From positions 1-64,000 of the forward strand of contig SCPZ01000036.1 in NCBI GenBank assembly GCA_004299305.1: 64,000 nt of DNA, written 5' to 3'. Positions 1 through 10,696 of the stretch are shown one piece after another. Numbering within the stretch: position 1 is the first letter of the stretch; every line of letters starts with the position of its first letter. The notes below the pieces were generated by a model. It worked only from the letters and a program-made list of their open reading frames with translations. It was not told the DNA's origin and made no database searches. Both the position numbers and the translations under genes were made by a program. The DNA comes from Methylobacter sp. GTDB lineage: Bacteria > Pseudomonadota > Gammaproteobacteria > Methylococcales > Methylomonadaceae.

Positions 1-194
1 CAAGTGTCACATGGAGACTGCTCAATAAAATCAAGTGTTCACATCCCTGTGCTCTGGATTCCGGCAATCCCTGCCGGAATGACGGTGTACCTCAGGCACT
101 TGTGTATAAAGATGAGCGCGCTGCGTGGGAATGCTGCCTGGGCGCGTTGCGCCGCGAGTCACAGTTTCCATACATGACGCAGCGCGTCCACCAT

Positions 195-330
195 TGCATT
201 CCCACGCAGCGCGTGGGAACGAGGGGTATAGTTCCCACGCTCCGGCGTGGGAATTCAGTCTGCAACGCTCCTGCGTTGCGGGACGCTGGAGCGTCTACCA
301 CTGCATTCCCACGCTGGAGCGTGGGAACGA
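195..330. repeat. REP-like palindromic repeat cluster (core GTTCCCACGCTCCGGCGTGGGAA, with ACGCTCC-GCGT sub-hairpins)
   Basis: Several inverted copies of TTCCCACGC..GCGTGGGAA; the same core recurs at 6467-6572 and 55589-55636. Confidence 0.85.
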
Positions 331-364
331 TGCATACAGCGGATGTCCTTGGCAAGGCAAAATC

Positions 365-3300
365 ATGAAGCTGGGTTTAAAACGGAAAATAGTGCTAGTG
401 TTCATCGGTGTGCTGGTAGGGGTGAGCGTGCTGGATGCCTTGCTGGCCTCTTATTTCACCAACCGGCAGAACCAGGATGCCGCTTTTGCCACGCTCAAGC
501 GCGATCTTTTGACTTGGCAGGACGAATTGCAGGAGTTGACCTTGCACATGCGCACAGTGGCGCTGTCTGCTATCGGCGAAACGGTGGTCTTGAATCAGTT
601 GTCCGCACTCAAGGCGCTGGACTATAAATTGGCCGATGCCTTGAACAAGAACAAGGAGGTTAAAGAAGCGGCAAGAACCCTGGCTTTCAGCAAGTCGGTT
701 TTGCTGAACCGCTTGCATCTGGTATTGCGCTCCGGCGGTTTTTCGGCGATTGCGGTTTATATCGACGGCAAGCTGAGCCATCGGGTGTCGGTATCCGAAG
801 TGGGCATGTTCGTGCGGAGGACCGATGGCAGGCAGGCCTGGGTCAAGGCGAGCGCAGACGGCAACGGTAACCTGCCTATCCGCAGTTGGCCGGCCTGGGA
901 AGAAGGGCGAGCGCCCGCTGTTGCCGCTTCGTTAGCGTCGCTGGATAGGCCGCAGGTCGCCTTTACTTATCCTTCGGCGGACAGCATGGTGATCGAGGTG
1001 GCGGTGCCGGTTGAGGGCGTTATTGAGCATTCGCTACAGCAAGGCGAAGCGCAGCCGCCGGAGCTCTCGGTGATCGATCCGCATATTGCCGGTTCGACAA
1101 GCGATGCGTCGATCTTTGGCGCAAACCGACCGTCCTCGCCGTTTGCGATGGTGGTTTTCCAGAGGCGGGTCGATCTGGCCTTTTTGCAGGCGGTTGAACG
1201 GAAAACCGGCATGTGGCCGCTGCTGTTCTCGCCGGATGGTCAATACAGTCAGCAGTTGGGGCCGTTAAATTTAAGCTTGCAGACCTTATTGCCGGAGCTT
1301 GCGGCTGCTCCAGCCGGGATTAAAACGCAAACCGTCGCCACCGGACAAGGTTCGTTTTACGCCGCCGCGTTGCCCTGGCAATTTGAGCGGCAGCCGGGTT
1401 TTGTGCTGGCTTTGGTGGCGTCGCAGGACAGCACTTTGCAAAACATCCGGCAAACAGTGGCGGCTATTTTAACGCTTACCAGCCTGATATTGGCGTTTAG
1501 TATCGGGGTGGGTATATTCTGGGTCGGGCGTTTTATCGATCCTATCATCGTCCTGACCCATGCGGTGAAGGCGATTGGACTGGGGAGCGGGGTAGGGCGG
1601 GATAAGCAGTTCGAATACCGGTTGACAACAGAAAATTTGCGCCCGCTGGCTATCCGGGCTCCCGGCGAAGTCGGCGATTTGGCATGGGCCTTCGATATGA
1701 TGATCACGGAGCTTAAAAAATCGTTCGATACGCTGGAGCAGCGTGTACAAGACCGTACCGTCGAGTCGCTCGCCTTGCAACAAATACTGGAAAAGCAAAA
1801 CCGGAGGCTGGAAAACCAGAGACTTGAGTTGATCGACGGCAACCGCTTGTTGCAGGAAGAAATCGTCGAGCGCAAATCGGCGGAAGCTTTGTTGCGTCTG
1901 CGTGAGCAGGAATTTCGAAGCCTTGCGGAAAACTCGCCGGACAATATCGCCCGTTACGACCGGGAATGCCGCATCAAATATATGAATGCGCGATTGCATG
2001 ACACGCTGGGAATCATCGACGATGCAGTCGCCAGGGCGTGTATCGGCAAGACCCCCGGTGAAGTGTTCCCCGACGGCAGGTTCGACACCTATCAGGAAAG
2101 TCTTAAAAGTGTCATCGAAACCGGGCTGGAGGCCGAGGTTGAACTGATGTTGCCGGATACCGGCGACGGCATCCGCTATCATCTGGTGCGGATGGTGGCG
2201 GAACGGGATCAGCACGGCGAGGTGATGGGCGTACTCATCATGGGCCGCGACATTACCGAACGCAAGAGAAACCAGCGCCGGATGGAACTGCTCGACCGCG
2301 CCATTAACCATTCTTCCGACGGCATATTCCTGATTGACGGGCAGTTTCGTTTCACCTACGTCAACGATACCGCTTGCCGTTCTCTGGGTTACAGCCGGGA
2401 AGAGCTGCTGACCATGGGGCCCTTCGACATCGATCCCGATATTTCGCGCGAGGTTGTTCTGGAGAGAAGAAAGGCAGGCGGCAATGCTTCCTTCGAGACG
2501 CGCCATCGGACACGGAACGGCCGTATTTTTCCTGTCGAAATCAGTGGCAGCCTCTTCGAGGAGGACGGTGAGCTATTTAGCCTAGCTGTGGCGCGGGACA
2601 TCTCCGAGCGCAAACAAATGGAAGACGCCTTGCACAAAAGTCGACAAATTCTGACCGAGGCCCAGCGCATCGCTCATGTCGGGAGTTGGGAATTGGATCT
2701 GGCGGCTAATGGCCTGGTTTGGTCGGATGAAATTTTTCGCATTTTCGAAATTGACCCGGAGCGGTTCGGTGCGTCCTATGAGGCTTTTCTTGAGGTTATT
2801 CACCCCGACGACAGGGAGACTGTCAACCGCGCCTATATCGAGTCTTTGAAACTTAGGGAGCCTTACGAAATCGAGCATCGCCTGCTGATGGCGGACGGGC
2901 GGATTAAGTATGTCCTTGAACGTTGCGAAACCCGTTATGCCGACGACGGTAATCCCCTGTACTCGCTGGGCACCGTGCAGGACATCACCGAGCGTAAGCG
3001 TATGGAAACAGAACTAATCGGTCAGGCGAATTTTCAGCAAACCATGCTGAACGCGATATGCGATGTCGACATGCAACTGATGGTGATCGAGCAGGGGCGT
3101 ATGATCCATGTCGCTAATCGGAAATCGGCTATGGAGTTCGGTTTTACCGATGAAGAACTCGGCGCCTATCCATCGTTCATCGACTTCGTCCACCCTGACG
3201 ACCGGGCGCGGGTGATCGATTACCATGTTCGCCGCGAGGCCGGCGAGGAGGTTCCTACCAACTATGAGCTGAGTTTAGTTACGCACAACGGCGAGCGGCG

Positions 3301-6300
3301 CGAATACGAGATCTCCGTCGCTGTGGTGCCGGGCACCGTCCCCGTTCGCACGATCAGCATCAGCAAAAACATCACTGAACGCAAGCGGATGGAAAAAGAA
3401 CTGGTCAAGCAGGCGAATTTCCAGAAAACCATACTGAACGCGATATGCGATGTCGGTATGCAGGTGATGGTGATTGAGGAGGACCGCATTATCCATGTCG
3501 ACAATCGGCAATTGGCGTGGGAGTTCGGTTTTTCCGACGATGAACTCGGCACCTATCCAATGCTAGCCGACATTATTCATCCTGACGACAGGGTGCGGGT
3601 GATGGATTACCATGTTCGCCGGATAGCCGGTGAGGCGGTTCCTTCCAGCTATGAACTGGGTTTGATCACGCGCGATGGCGAGCGGCGCGAATATGAGACC
3701 TCCGTCGCTATTGTGCCGAATACCGATCCAGTCCGCATGATCACCGTCGGCAAGGATATTTCCGAACGCAAACGCATGGAAAAAGCGCTTGCCGAGCGCG
3801 AACGGGAACTTCGGGCTTTGGCGGAATCCTCACCGGGTATGATGGGCAGTTTTCATTTCCGACCGGACGGCTCGGTTTGTATGCCTTATGTATCTGCGAA
3901 TATTTGGGAGCTGTTCGGCCTGCGCCCGGAAGATGTCGCCGATAATGCAGAATCCCTTATGGCGTTAAATCATCCCGCCGATGCCCAACGGGTTAATGAG
4001 GCTATCGCCGAATCGGCCCGCACCATGACCACATGGCATATGGAATACCGGATTTTGCATCCCACTCGCGGGGAACGCTGGATGGAAGGCAATACCAACC
4101 CGGAACTTCACCCGGACGGCGGCATTGTCTGGTACGGATATGTTCACGACATCACCGAACGCAAACAGGCCGAGGAGGAGAAACGGCGCTTGATCGATAT
4201 TCTGGAACAATCCGCCGATTTTATCGGCAGTTCGGATATGCAAGGCAATCTGCTCTACCACAACCGTGCGGCGCGGCGCATGATCGGGCTGCCGGACGAT
4301 GTCGACCTGTCCGCTACGCATATTTCCGATATGCATCCGGCCTGGGCGGCGAAACTGATTCAGGAAACCGGTCTTCCCGCAGTGCTGGAACAGGGTATAT
4401 GGCGTGGCGACAATGCACTGTTGCACCGTGACGGTTGGGAAATTCCGGTTTCCCAGTTGCTGATGCTGCATCGGGATAGCGATGGTAAACCTGAGTTTAT
4501 GGCCACCATCATACAGGACATCACCGAACGCAAACGCGCCGAGGATGAAATCCGCGCCCTCAATGCCAATCTTGAACTGCGGGTGTTGGAGCGCACCGAA
4601 GAGCTTCGTCGGCAGACGCGATACCTGAGGACGATGATCGATACGCTGCCTATGATGGCTTGGTTGAAAGATACCGACAGTCGCTTCCTGGTTGTCAACC
4701 AAGCTTTGGCAATTGCTTGTTCCCATAGCGTGGATGACTTGGTCGGCAAGTCCGACCTGGATGTCTGTCCGCGTGAGCTGGCTGAGGCTTACCGCGCCGA
4801 CGATGCTGAGGTGATGGCGACCGGTCAGCGTAAGTCATTGGAAGAGCCCTTTTTCGATGCGCACAACGGCGCTATCTGGATAGAAACCTTCAAGGCCCCT
4901 GTGGTGGATGAGGATGGCCGGGTGTTGGGCACGGTGGGCGTCGCCCGCGACATTAGCGAGCGCAAAGCGGTGGAGGCTGCGCGGGAATCTGCATTGGCCG
5001 AGGCGGAGCGGCTGGTGCGCTTGCGTAGCGAATTTATGGCGCGGATGAGCCATGAGCTGCGTACGCCGCTGAACGGTATTCTGGGCTACACCCAGGTATT
5101 GCAGGCGGAAAACAGGCTGAACGAACGCCAAACCGGGATGGTAGGGGTGATACAAAAGAGCGGCGAACATTTACTGAACCTGATCAACGATATTCTGGAT
5201 TTTGCCAAAATTGAAGCCGGCAAGCAGGGACTGAGTCTGGGCAATGTTCATTTACCGCAATTCCTGTGCAATCTCGGCGACATTATCAGCGTCAGGGCGG
5301 AACAAAAGCAGCTGGCTTTTGTTTGCGACATCGCAGCGGATGTGCCCGAAGGGATACGCGCCGACGAGACGCGGTTAAGGCAGGTATTGCTCAATTTGTT
5401 GTCCAATGCGGTTAAATACACTGAGCAAGGCCAAATCCGGTTACGGGTGACGGCATTGGAAAAATCCTCTCCTGGGGGCGAGCCGTGCCGTTTGCGCTTT
5501 GAAGTACAAGACAGCGGTATCGGTATCGAGACCGGGCAACTGGAAACTATTTTCAAGCCTTTCGAGCAGGCGGCGAACCAGCAGTATAGCGGAGGCGGCA
5601 CCGGCTTGGGCTTGGTGATCAGTCGCGAGCTGGTCAGGTTGATGGGTAGTGAGATTTTTGTCAGCAGTAAAGTCGGCAAGGGCAGCTCTTTTTGGTTTGA
5701 TCTTGATGCGGCGGTTGTCGATGTTTGTGGGGGTATGATGCCTGTCGAACAGCAGGTTACAGGGTATCGTGGGCCACGTCAGCGGGTGCTGGTGGTGGAC
5801 GATACCGAGGTAAACCGGGCATTGTTGCTCGATATGCTCAGCCGCGTAGGTTTCGAGGTTGTCGGGGCGGCCAACGGCAGGGCATGTCTGGATAGCGCCA
5901 AAACTCAACTACCGGATTTGATCCTGCTGGATATGGTCATGCCGGAAATGGACGGGCTGGAAGCGGCACGCTGTCTACGGAGCCTGCCGGGTTTAGGGCA
6001 AACGCCGATTATCGCTGTTTCGTCCAGCGCCTCCGGCATAGATGTTGCCGAAGCTATGGATGCCGGTGTCAGCGCGTTTTTGTCTAAGCCTATCAAGATG
6101 AAAAGGATGATGGCGCAAATCGGGGGACTGTTAAATCTCGACTGGATTTATGCGCTGCCCGAAGCCGAACCGGCGCCGCAATCTAAGCCGGATGAATGGT
6201 TGGATGCACCGCCTATGGAGGACATGCAGGTTTTGCATCAATTGGCGCTGGAAGGCAGTATGAAGGATATTATTCATCAAACTGTACATTTGGAGGAACT

Positions 6301-6430
6301 TGACGAGCGCTATCGTCCATTCGCCGAGCAGTTGCGCAAGTTGTCCCAAGATTACCAATCCAAAGCTGTTTTGGATTTGGTGGAACGTTATATCAATATT
6401 CAGCCGCAGATTGACACCGATGAACACTGA
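365..6430 (+). CDS. Multi-PAS hybrid sensor histidine kinase (N-terminal TM/sensor, about 8 PAS, HisKA, HATPase_c, REC)
   Basis: ORF 125..6430; likely start ATG at 365 (MKLGLKRKIVLVFIGVLVG, TM), because the upstream part translates the REP cluster. PAS linkers 'DITERKR', HisKA 'FMARMSHELRTPLNG', ATPase 'GGGTGLGLVISRELV', REC 'VLVVDDTEVNR...LILLDMVMPEMDG'. Confidence 0.93.
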   Translation: MKLGLKRKIVLVFIGVLVGVSVLDALLASYFTNRQNQDAAFATLKRDLLTWQDELQELTLHMRTVALSAIGETVVLNQLSALKALDYKLADALNKNKEVKEAARTLAFSKSVLLNRLHLVLRSGGFSAIAVYIDGKLSHRVSVSEVGMFVRRTDGRQAWVKASADGNGNLPIRSWPAWEEGRAPAVAASLASLDRPQVAFTYPSADSMVIEVAVPVEGVIEHSLQQGEAQPPELSVIDPHIAGSTSDASIFGANRPSSPFAMVVFQRRVDLAFLQAVERKTGMWPLLFSPDGQYSQQLGPLNLSLQTLLPELAAAPAGIKTQTVATGQGSFYAAALPWQFERQPGFVLALVASQDSTLQNIRQTVAAILTLTSLILAFSIGVGIFWVGRFIDPIIVLTHAVKAIGLGSGVGRDKQFEYRLTTENLRPLAIRAPGEVGDLAWAFDMMITELKKSFDTLEQRVQDRTVESLALQQILEKQNRRLENQRLELIDGNRLLQEEIVERKSAEALLRLREQEFRSLAENSPDNIARYDRECRIKYMNARLHDTLGIIDDAVARACIGKTPGEVFPDGRFDTYQESLKSVIETGLEAEVELMLPDTGDGIRYHLVRMVAERDQHGEVMGVLIMGRDITERKRNQRRMELLDRAINHSSDGIFLIDGQFRFTYVNDTACRSLGYSREELLTMGPFDIDPDISREVVLERRKAGGNASFETRHRTRNGRIFPVEISGSLFEEDGELFSLAVARDISERKQMEDALHKSRQILTEAQRIAHVGSWELDLAANGLVWSDEIFRIFEIDPERFGASYEAFLEVIHPDDRETVNRAYIESLKLREPYEIEHRLLMADGRIKYVLERCETRYADDGNPLYSLGTVQDITERKRMETELIGQANFQQTMLNAICDVDMQLMVIEQGRMIHVANRKSAMEFGFTDEELGAYPSFIDFVHPDDRARVIDYHVRREAGEEVPTNYELSLVTHNGERREYEISVAVVPGTVPVRTISISKNITERKRMEKELVKQANFQKTILNAICDVGMQVMVIEEDRIIHVDNRQLAWEFGFSDDELGTYPMLADIIHPDDRVRVMDYHVRRIAGEAVPSSYELGLITRDGERREYETSVAIVPNTDPVRMITVGKDISERKRMEKALAERERELRALAESSPGMMGSFHFRPDGSVCMPYVSANIWELFGLRPEDVADNAESLMALNHPADAQRVNEAIAESARTMTTWHMEYRILHPTRGERWMEGNTNPELHPDGGIVWYGYVHDITERKQAEEEKRRLIDILEQSADFIGSSDMQGNLLYHNRAARRMIGLPDDVDLSATHISDMHPAWAAKLIQETGLPAVLEQGIWRGDNALLHRDGWEIPVSQLLMLHRDSDGKPEFMATIIQDITERKRAEDEIRALNANLELRVLERTEELRRQTRYLRTMIDTLPMMAWLKDTDSRFLVVNQALAIACSHSVDDLVGKSDLDVCPRELAEAYRADDAEVMATGQRKSLEEPFFDAHNGAIWIETFKAPVVDEDGRVLGTVGVARDISERKAVEAARESALAEAERLVRLRSEFMARMSHELRTPLNGILGYTQVLQAENRLNERQTGMVGVIQKSGEHLLNLINDILDFAKIEAGKQGLSLGNVHLPQFLCNLGDIISVRAEQKQLAFVCDIAADVPEGIRADETRLRQVLLNLLSNAVKYTEQGQIRLRVTALEKSSPGGEPCRLRFEVQDSGIGIETGQLETIFKPFEQAANQQYSGGGTGLGLVISRELVRLMGSEIFVSSKVGKGSSFWFDLDAAVVDVCGGMMPVEQQVTGYRGPRQRVLVVDDTEVNRALLLDMLSRVGFEVVGAANGRACLDSAKTQLPDLILLDMVMPEMDGLEAARCLRSLPGLGQTPIIAVSSSASGIDVAEAMDAGVSAFLSKPIKMKRMMAQIGGLLNLDWIYALPEAEPAPQSKPDEWLDAPPMEDMQVLHQLALEGSMKDIIHQTVHLEELDERYRPFAEQLRKLSQDYQSKAVLDLVERYINIQPQIDTDEH

Positions 6431-6466
6431 TAAACTGAAATATAAAGAATTGCTCTCGTTCGTTAT

Positions 6467-6572
6467 CGTTCCCACGCTCCGGCGTGGGAATGCATTCGGC
6501 AATGCTCCAGCGTTGCCAGTCGTGACGCTGGAGCGTCACGTACTGCATTCCCACGCCGGAGCGTGGGAACGA
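6467..6572. repeat. REP-like palindromic repeat cluster
   Basis: CGTTCCCACGCTCCGGCGTGGGAATGC ... GCATTCCCACGCCGGAGCGTGGGAACG; same core as 195-330. Confidence 0.85.
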
Positions 6573-6614
6573 TGTATACACAAGCGTCTACGGGCTGGCG
6601 TCATACCGATAGGC

Positions 6615-6647
6615 AGACCTTCCAGGTTTTTAAAACCTGGAAGGTCT
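6615..6647. repeat. 33-bp perfect palindrome AGACCTTCCAGGTTTTTAAAACCTGGAAGGTCT
   Basis: Identical copy at 24492-24524. Confidence 0.9.
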
Positions 6648-6739
6648 AACTTGCAATGTTCTGAGCAGGCGGAACGTCCGGCCTACACCTGTGTCGATCT
6701 GCGGCTAAATAGTTACAACCTTTGGACCGGGAGTGAGTT

Positions 6740-9700
6740 ATGAGCAGAGTAACGGCCTCAGCCGATAAACCTGTCATTTTAATTGTCGACGATACTCCGG
6801 TTAACCTGGGGGTAGTGGTGGATGGCCTGGAAAATCGGGGCTATCGCTTACTGATAGCCCAAGACGGCGTAGAAGGCTTGAAACGTGCGGCTTTTGTAAA
6901 ACCGAACTTGATTTTGCTGGATGTGCTGATGCCGGGCTTGGACGGTTTCGAGGTCTGTCGTCGCTTAAAGGCGAATGCCGAGACCGCAGATATACCGGTG
7001 ATTTTTATGACCGCACTGGTCGAGAGCGAACATAAAATCACCGGTTTCAAGGCGGGCGGCGTCGACTACCTGACTAAGCCTATGCAGATTGACGAAGTTA
7101 TCGCACGGGTCGGTACGCATCTGAATTTGAGAGCCATGCAACGGCAATTACAGTTACAGAATGTGCAATTGCAAAGGCAACAGGAGGAACTGGAGCATAA
7201 GGTTGTGCAACGTACCGCTGAGCTCAGCGCCAGTAACAGTCTACTGCGTGAGGAAATCGAGGAGCGTAAACGGGTCGAAAAAACCATGAAGTTTATTGCC
7301 CAGCGAGGCTGGATGGATGGCGGCGAGTCGTTTTTGTCCGCGCTGGCTCGGTATCTGGGCCGGTTACTGGGGGTGGATTATGTGATTATCGATAAACTGG
7401 CCGCAGACCCGAGCTATGCCGAGACGGTTGCGATTTACGCCAAGGGCGAGGCGCTTCCCAATATGCAATACCGTCTCGAAGACACGCCTTGCGAGAATGT
7501 GATAGCGGGTGGCTTGTGCTGTTATTCGGCGAATGTGCAACAGCAGTTTCCTAAAGATAGCCTGCTGGCCGATATGCAAGTTGAAAGCTATATCGGCCTT
7601 CCGCTTTGGGATTCCACCGGCAAAGTCATCGGCCTGATTGCGGTGATGGACGGCAAGCCGATACACAATGAGCTTGCCGTTACCTCTATCCTGCAACTGG
7701 TGGCGACCGGCGCTGCGGCGGAACTGAAGCGGAGGCAGTCGGAACAGGCGGTAGCCGAGTCGAGGCAGTTTTTGAGCCGGGTGATCGATACTATGGCCGA
7801 TCCGGTGTTCGTCAAGGATAGGAAGCATCGCTGGATTTTGCTCAATCAGGCTTTTTGCGAATTCGTCGGTCATCCGATGGAATTCCTGCTTGGCAAGTCC
7901 GACTTCGACCTTTTCCCGGATAGTCAAGCCAGTTCGCACTGGGCTGTCGATGAGGCGGTGTTCATCAGCGGCGAAGAGCAGGTCAACGAGGAAGAATTAA
8001 CCGGTCACGACGGTATTATTCATACCATCGTGACTAAAAAAACCTGCTATTCCGATGACATTGGGCGTCAATTCCTGGTGGGCATTATCCTGGACATTTC
8101 CGAGCGCAAGCAAATGGAAACGGAGCTGCGGCAACGGGAACAGGAATTTCGGGTATTGGTGGAAAACTCGCCCGACCCGATCTTTCGTTACGACAGGGAG
8201 GGTCGCCGTATTTATGCCAACCCGGCAGTGGAAAGGCTGGTCGGACGACCTGCTGACGAACTGATGAACAGGATGCCGTCGGATAGGTCGGTGCTCAGCG
8301 CGACCGAAGGGGAAAAGCTGGTGCAGGCGATCAGGCAGGTGCTGGAAACAGGCTTGACCGCCGAGAGCGAGGTGGAGTTTGTCAACAGCGATGGACAGTT
8401 GAATTACTTTCATAACCGCTATGCGCCTGAGTTCGGTGCGCTGGGTGAAGTGGTTGGGGTGATTTCAATTGCCCGAGACATTACCGAACGTAAGTTGGCG
8501 GAGAATTTGCTATATCAGCGCGAGCGCGAATTACGGACGCTGGTGGAAAACCTGCCGACTATGGTGGTGCGCTATGACCGCAATTTTCGTCGTACTTATG
8601 TCAATCCGGTTTATCTGCAAATTACCGGCCGAGCCGAATCGGAAATATTCGACAACCATCTTAGCGAATCATGGCGGGCCACCAATATTTCCGCAGATTC
8701 CTATGCGGCTATCCTGGCTGAGGTGATGAGCAACGGTATAAAAACCGAGGTATCGTTGGAATGGACTGACGGCGACGGTCGTCTGGTTAGTCATGCGATG
8801 AAAATAGTGCCGGAATACGATGTCGACGGCCATATCAATAGCGTGTTGGCCTTGGGTTTCGATTTAAGCGATCGCCGTCAGCAACAAATTCTTGAAGCTA
8901 ACCGCCAGCGGGTGTTCGAGAAAATGGCGCACGGCGACAATCTTCACGGCATTCTGGAGCAGGTGGCTTTGTATGTCGAATCCTCAAGGTCCGGGCGGCG
9001 CTGCGGTATTTTGTTGCTGGATGAGGATAAAAAACACTTGCAAATTGTGGCCGCGCCTTCGTTTCCGAAGACGCATAGAGCAACGTTTAGTCCGCAGATG
9101 CTGGACGAAGAAACCGGGCGTTGTCACGGCTGGGTTGCTTCGGCCTTACGTGGCGAAAGGGTCATTGTGAAAAATATGGCAAAGCATCCGTGCCAGTCGC
9201 TTTGCCGACGGTTTATTCGCGAAAGCGGGGCGGTTGCCTGCTGGTCGGAACCGATTTTGTCTTCATCCAATCAATTGCTGGGGGTGGTAACGCTTTATAT
9301 CAATCAGGTTGGCGAGCCTAACGATGCCGATTTGGCCTTATTGCTGCAAGCCGGGCATTTAAGCTCCATCGCTATCGAACGCAAACGCATCGAACAGCAA
9401 ATGTACCGCCAAGCCAGCTACGACCAGCTGACCGGCTTGCCGAACCGGCGCTTGTTCGGCAACCGTTTGCGTGAGGAGATAGCTAAGGCCGAACGCGGCG
9501 TTTATAGCTTGGCGGTATTGTTTATCGATTTGGATCGTTTCAAGGAAGTCAACGATACCTTGGGTCATGAGAACGGCGACGAGTTGTTGGTGGAAGCGGC
9601 GAGCCGCATTCGTTCATGTGTTCGGGAATCGGATACCGTAGCGCGATTGGGCGGCGATGAATTTGTGGTGATTTTGCCTAAAGTCGACGAAAGCGTTCCG

Positions 9701-10696
9701 CAGGATCGGGTGGCGCAAGCCATCGTTGACATCATGGCGCTGCCATTCCAGCTTGGCGAGCATAATGCTTATGTCTCCGCCAGCATAGGCATTGCCGGTT
9801 ATCCGCAGGATGCAGATAACGCTGAGGTATTAATCGGCTGTGCCGACCAGGCTATGTATGTCGCCAAGGACATGGGATGTAACTGCTTCAGTTTCTTTAC
9901 CCACGGCATGTTGGAGCAGGCTCGGCAACGTCTGGAGCTGGCGGGCGACCTGCGCGTCGCGCTCCAAGCCGGCCAACTTGAGGTGTATTACCAGCCGATA
10001 GTCGATATTGTCAGCGGTGTTGCGGACAAGGCCGAAGCGCTGTTGCGTTGGCATCATCCCGAACTGGGCATGGTGCCGCCCGACCGGTTTATTCCTCTAG
10101 CCGAAGAAACCGACCTGATTCAGGAGATCGGCGCTTGGGTGTTTCGCGAGGCTGCGGGCACCGCCAAACGCTGGAATGAAATGAGTGTAAGGGATGGAAT
10201 ACGGCGGATTAGCGTCAACATGTCGCCGCGCCAGTTCACCAAAGATAGCGGCGTGCAAGCGGTTATTGATTATTTGCAGGCAGCCGACATCAATCCGTCT
10301 TGTCTCGTTGTTGAAATCACCGAAGGCTTGTTACTGGATGATTGTTCGGCTATTACCGAGAAATTGGAGCTATTGCGTGCGGCAGGGATTCAACTTTCCC
10401 TGGATGACTTCGGCACCGGTTATTCCGCGATGGCTTATTTGAAGAAGTTCAACATTGACTACCTGAAAATCGACCGCTCTTTCGTTCGCGACCTGGAGAC
10501 CGATCCCGGCGACCGGGCGATAGCGGAAGCCATTGTGGTGATGGCGCACCGCTTGGGCTTGAAGGTGATAGCGGAAGGCGTGGAAACCGAAGGCCAGCGA
10601 GCCTTACTGATGGCGGTGGGCTGTGAGTATGTGCAGGGTTACCTGTATGCCAAACCGATGCCGGTCGAGGCGTTTTTAGACTATGTTCTAAGGTAG
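6740..10696 (+). CDS. Response regulator with PAS/GAF repeats and GGDEF-EAL (c-di-GMP turnover)
   Basis: REC 'VILIVDDTPVNLGVV...LILLDVLMPGLDGFEV', several PAS, 'DQLTGLPNRRLFGNRL', 'RLGGDEFVVIL', EAL-type 'YYQPIVDIVSGVADKAEALLRWHHPELG' and 'DDFGTGYSAMAYL'. Confidence 0.95.
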   Translation: MSRVTASADKPVILIVDDTPVNLGVVVDGLENRGYRLLIAQDGVEGLKRAAFVKPNLILLDVLMPGLDGFEVCRRLKANAETADIPVIFMTALVESEHKITGFKAGGVDYLTKPMQIDEVIARVGTHLNLRAMQRQLQLQNVQLQRQQEELEHKVVQRTAELSASNSLLREEIEERKRVEKTMKFIAQRGWMDGGESFLSALARYLGRLLGVDYVIIDKLAADPSYAETVAIYAKGEALPNMQYRLEDTPCENVIAGGLCCYSANVQQQFPKDSLLADMQVESYIGLPLWDSTGKVIGLIAVMDGKPIHNELAVTSILQLVATGAAAELKRRQSEQAVAESRQFLSRVIDTMADPVFVKDRKHRWILLNQAFCEFVGHPMEFLLGKSDFDLFPDSQASSHWAVDEAVFISGEEQVNEEELTGHDGIIHTIVTKKTCYSDDIGRQFLVGIILDISERKQMETELRQREQEFRVLVENSPDPIFRYDREGRRIYANPAVERLVGRPADELMNRMPSDRSVLSATEGEKLVQAIRQVLETGLTAESEVEFVNSDGQLNYFHNRYAPEFGALGEVVGVISIARDITERKLAENLLYQRERELRTLVENLPTMVVRYDRNFRRTYVNPVYLQITGRAESEIFDNHLSESWRATNISADSYAAILAEVMSNGIKTEVSLEWTDGDGRLVSHAMKIVPEYDVDGHINSVLALGFDLSDRRQQQILEANRQRVFEKMAHGDNLHGILEQVALYVESSRSGRRCGILLLDEDKKHLQIVAAPSFPKTHRATFSPQMLDEETGRCHGWVASALRGERVIVKNMAKHPCQSLCRRFIRESGAVACWSEPILSSSNQLLGVVTLYINQVGEPNDADLALLLQAGHLSSIAIERKRIEQQMYRQASYDQLTGLPNRRLFGNRLREEIAKAERGVYSLAVLFIDLDRFKEVNDTLGHENGDELLVEAASRIRSCVRESDTVARLGGDEFVVILPKVDESVPQDRVAQAIVDIMALPFQLGEHNAYVSASIGIAGYPQDADNAEVLIGCADQAMYVAKDMGCNCFSFFTHGMLEQARQRLELAGDLRVALQAGQLEVYYQPIVDIVSGVADKAEALLRWHHPELGMVPPDRFIPLAEETDLIQEIGAWVFREAAGTAKRWNEMSVRDGIRRISVNMSPRQFTKDSGVQAVIDYLQAADINPSCLVVEITEGLLLDDCSAITEKLELLRAAGIQLSLDDFGTGYSAMAYLKKFNIDYLKIDRSFVRDLETDPGDRAIAEAIVVMAHRLGLKVIAEGVETEGQRALLMAVGCEYVQGYLYAKPMPVEAFLDYVLR

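Noticed and set aside
195-330. Possible CRISPR array
   Set aside because: Repeats are palindromic, alternate in orientation and lack regular spacers; no cas genes in the window.
92-368. ORFs 92..355(-), 102..368(+) and the upstream extension of ORF 125..6430
   Set aside because: They are translations of the REP-like palindromes; the TM-containing start at 365 is more credible.
1469-2506. 345-aa minus-strand ORF
   Set aside because: Antisense shadow of the PAS-kinase coding frame; no recognisable domain.
3965-4726. 253-aa minus-strand ORF
   Set aside because: Antisense to the same kinase gene; composition of a shadow ORF.
6300-6743. 147-aa plus-strand ORF after the kinase
   Set aside because: Runs through the end of the kinase and the REP cluster; repeat-derived.
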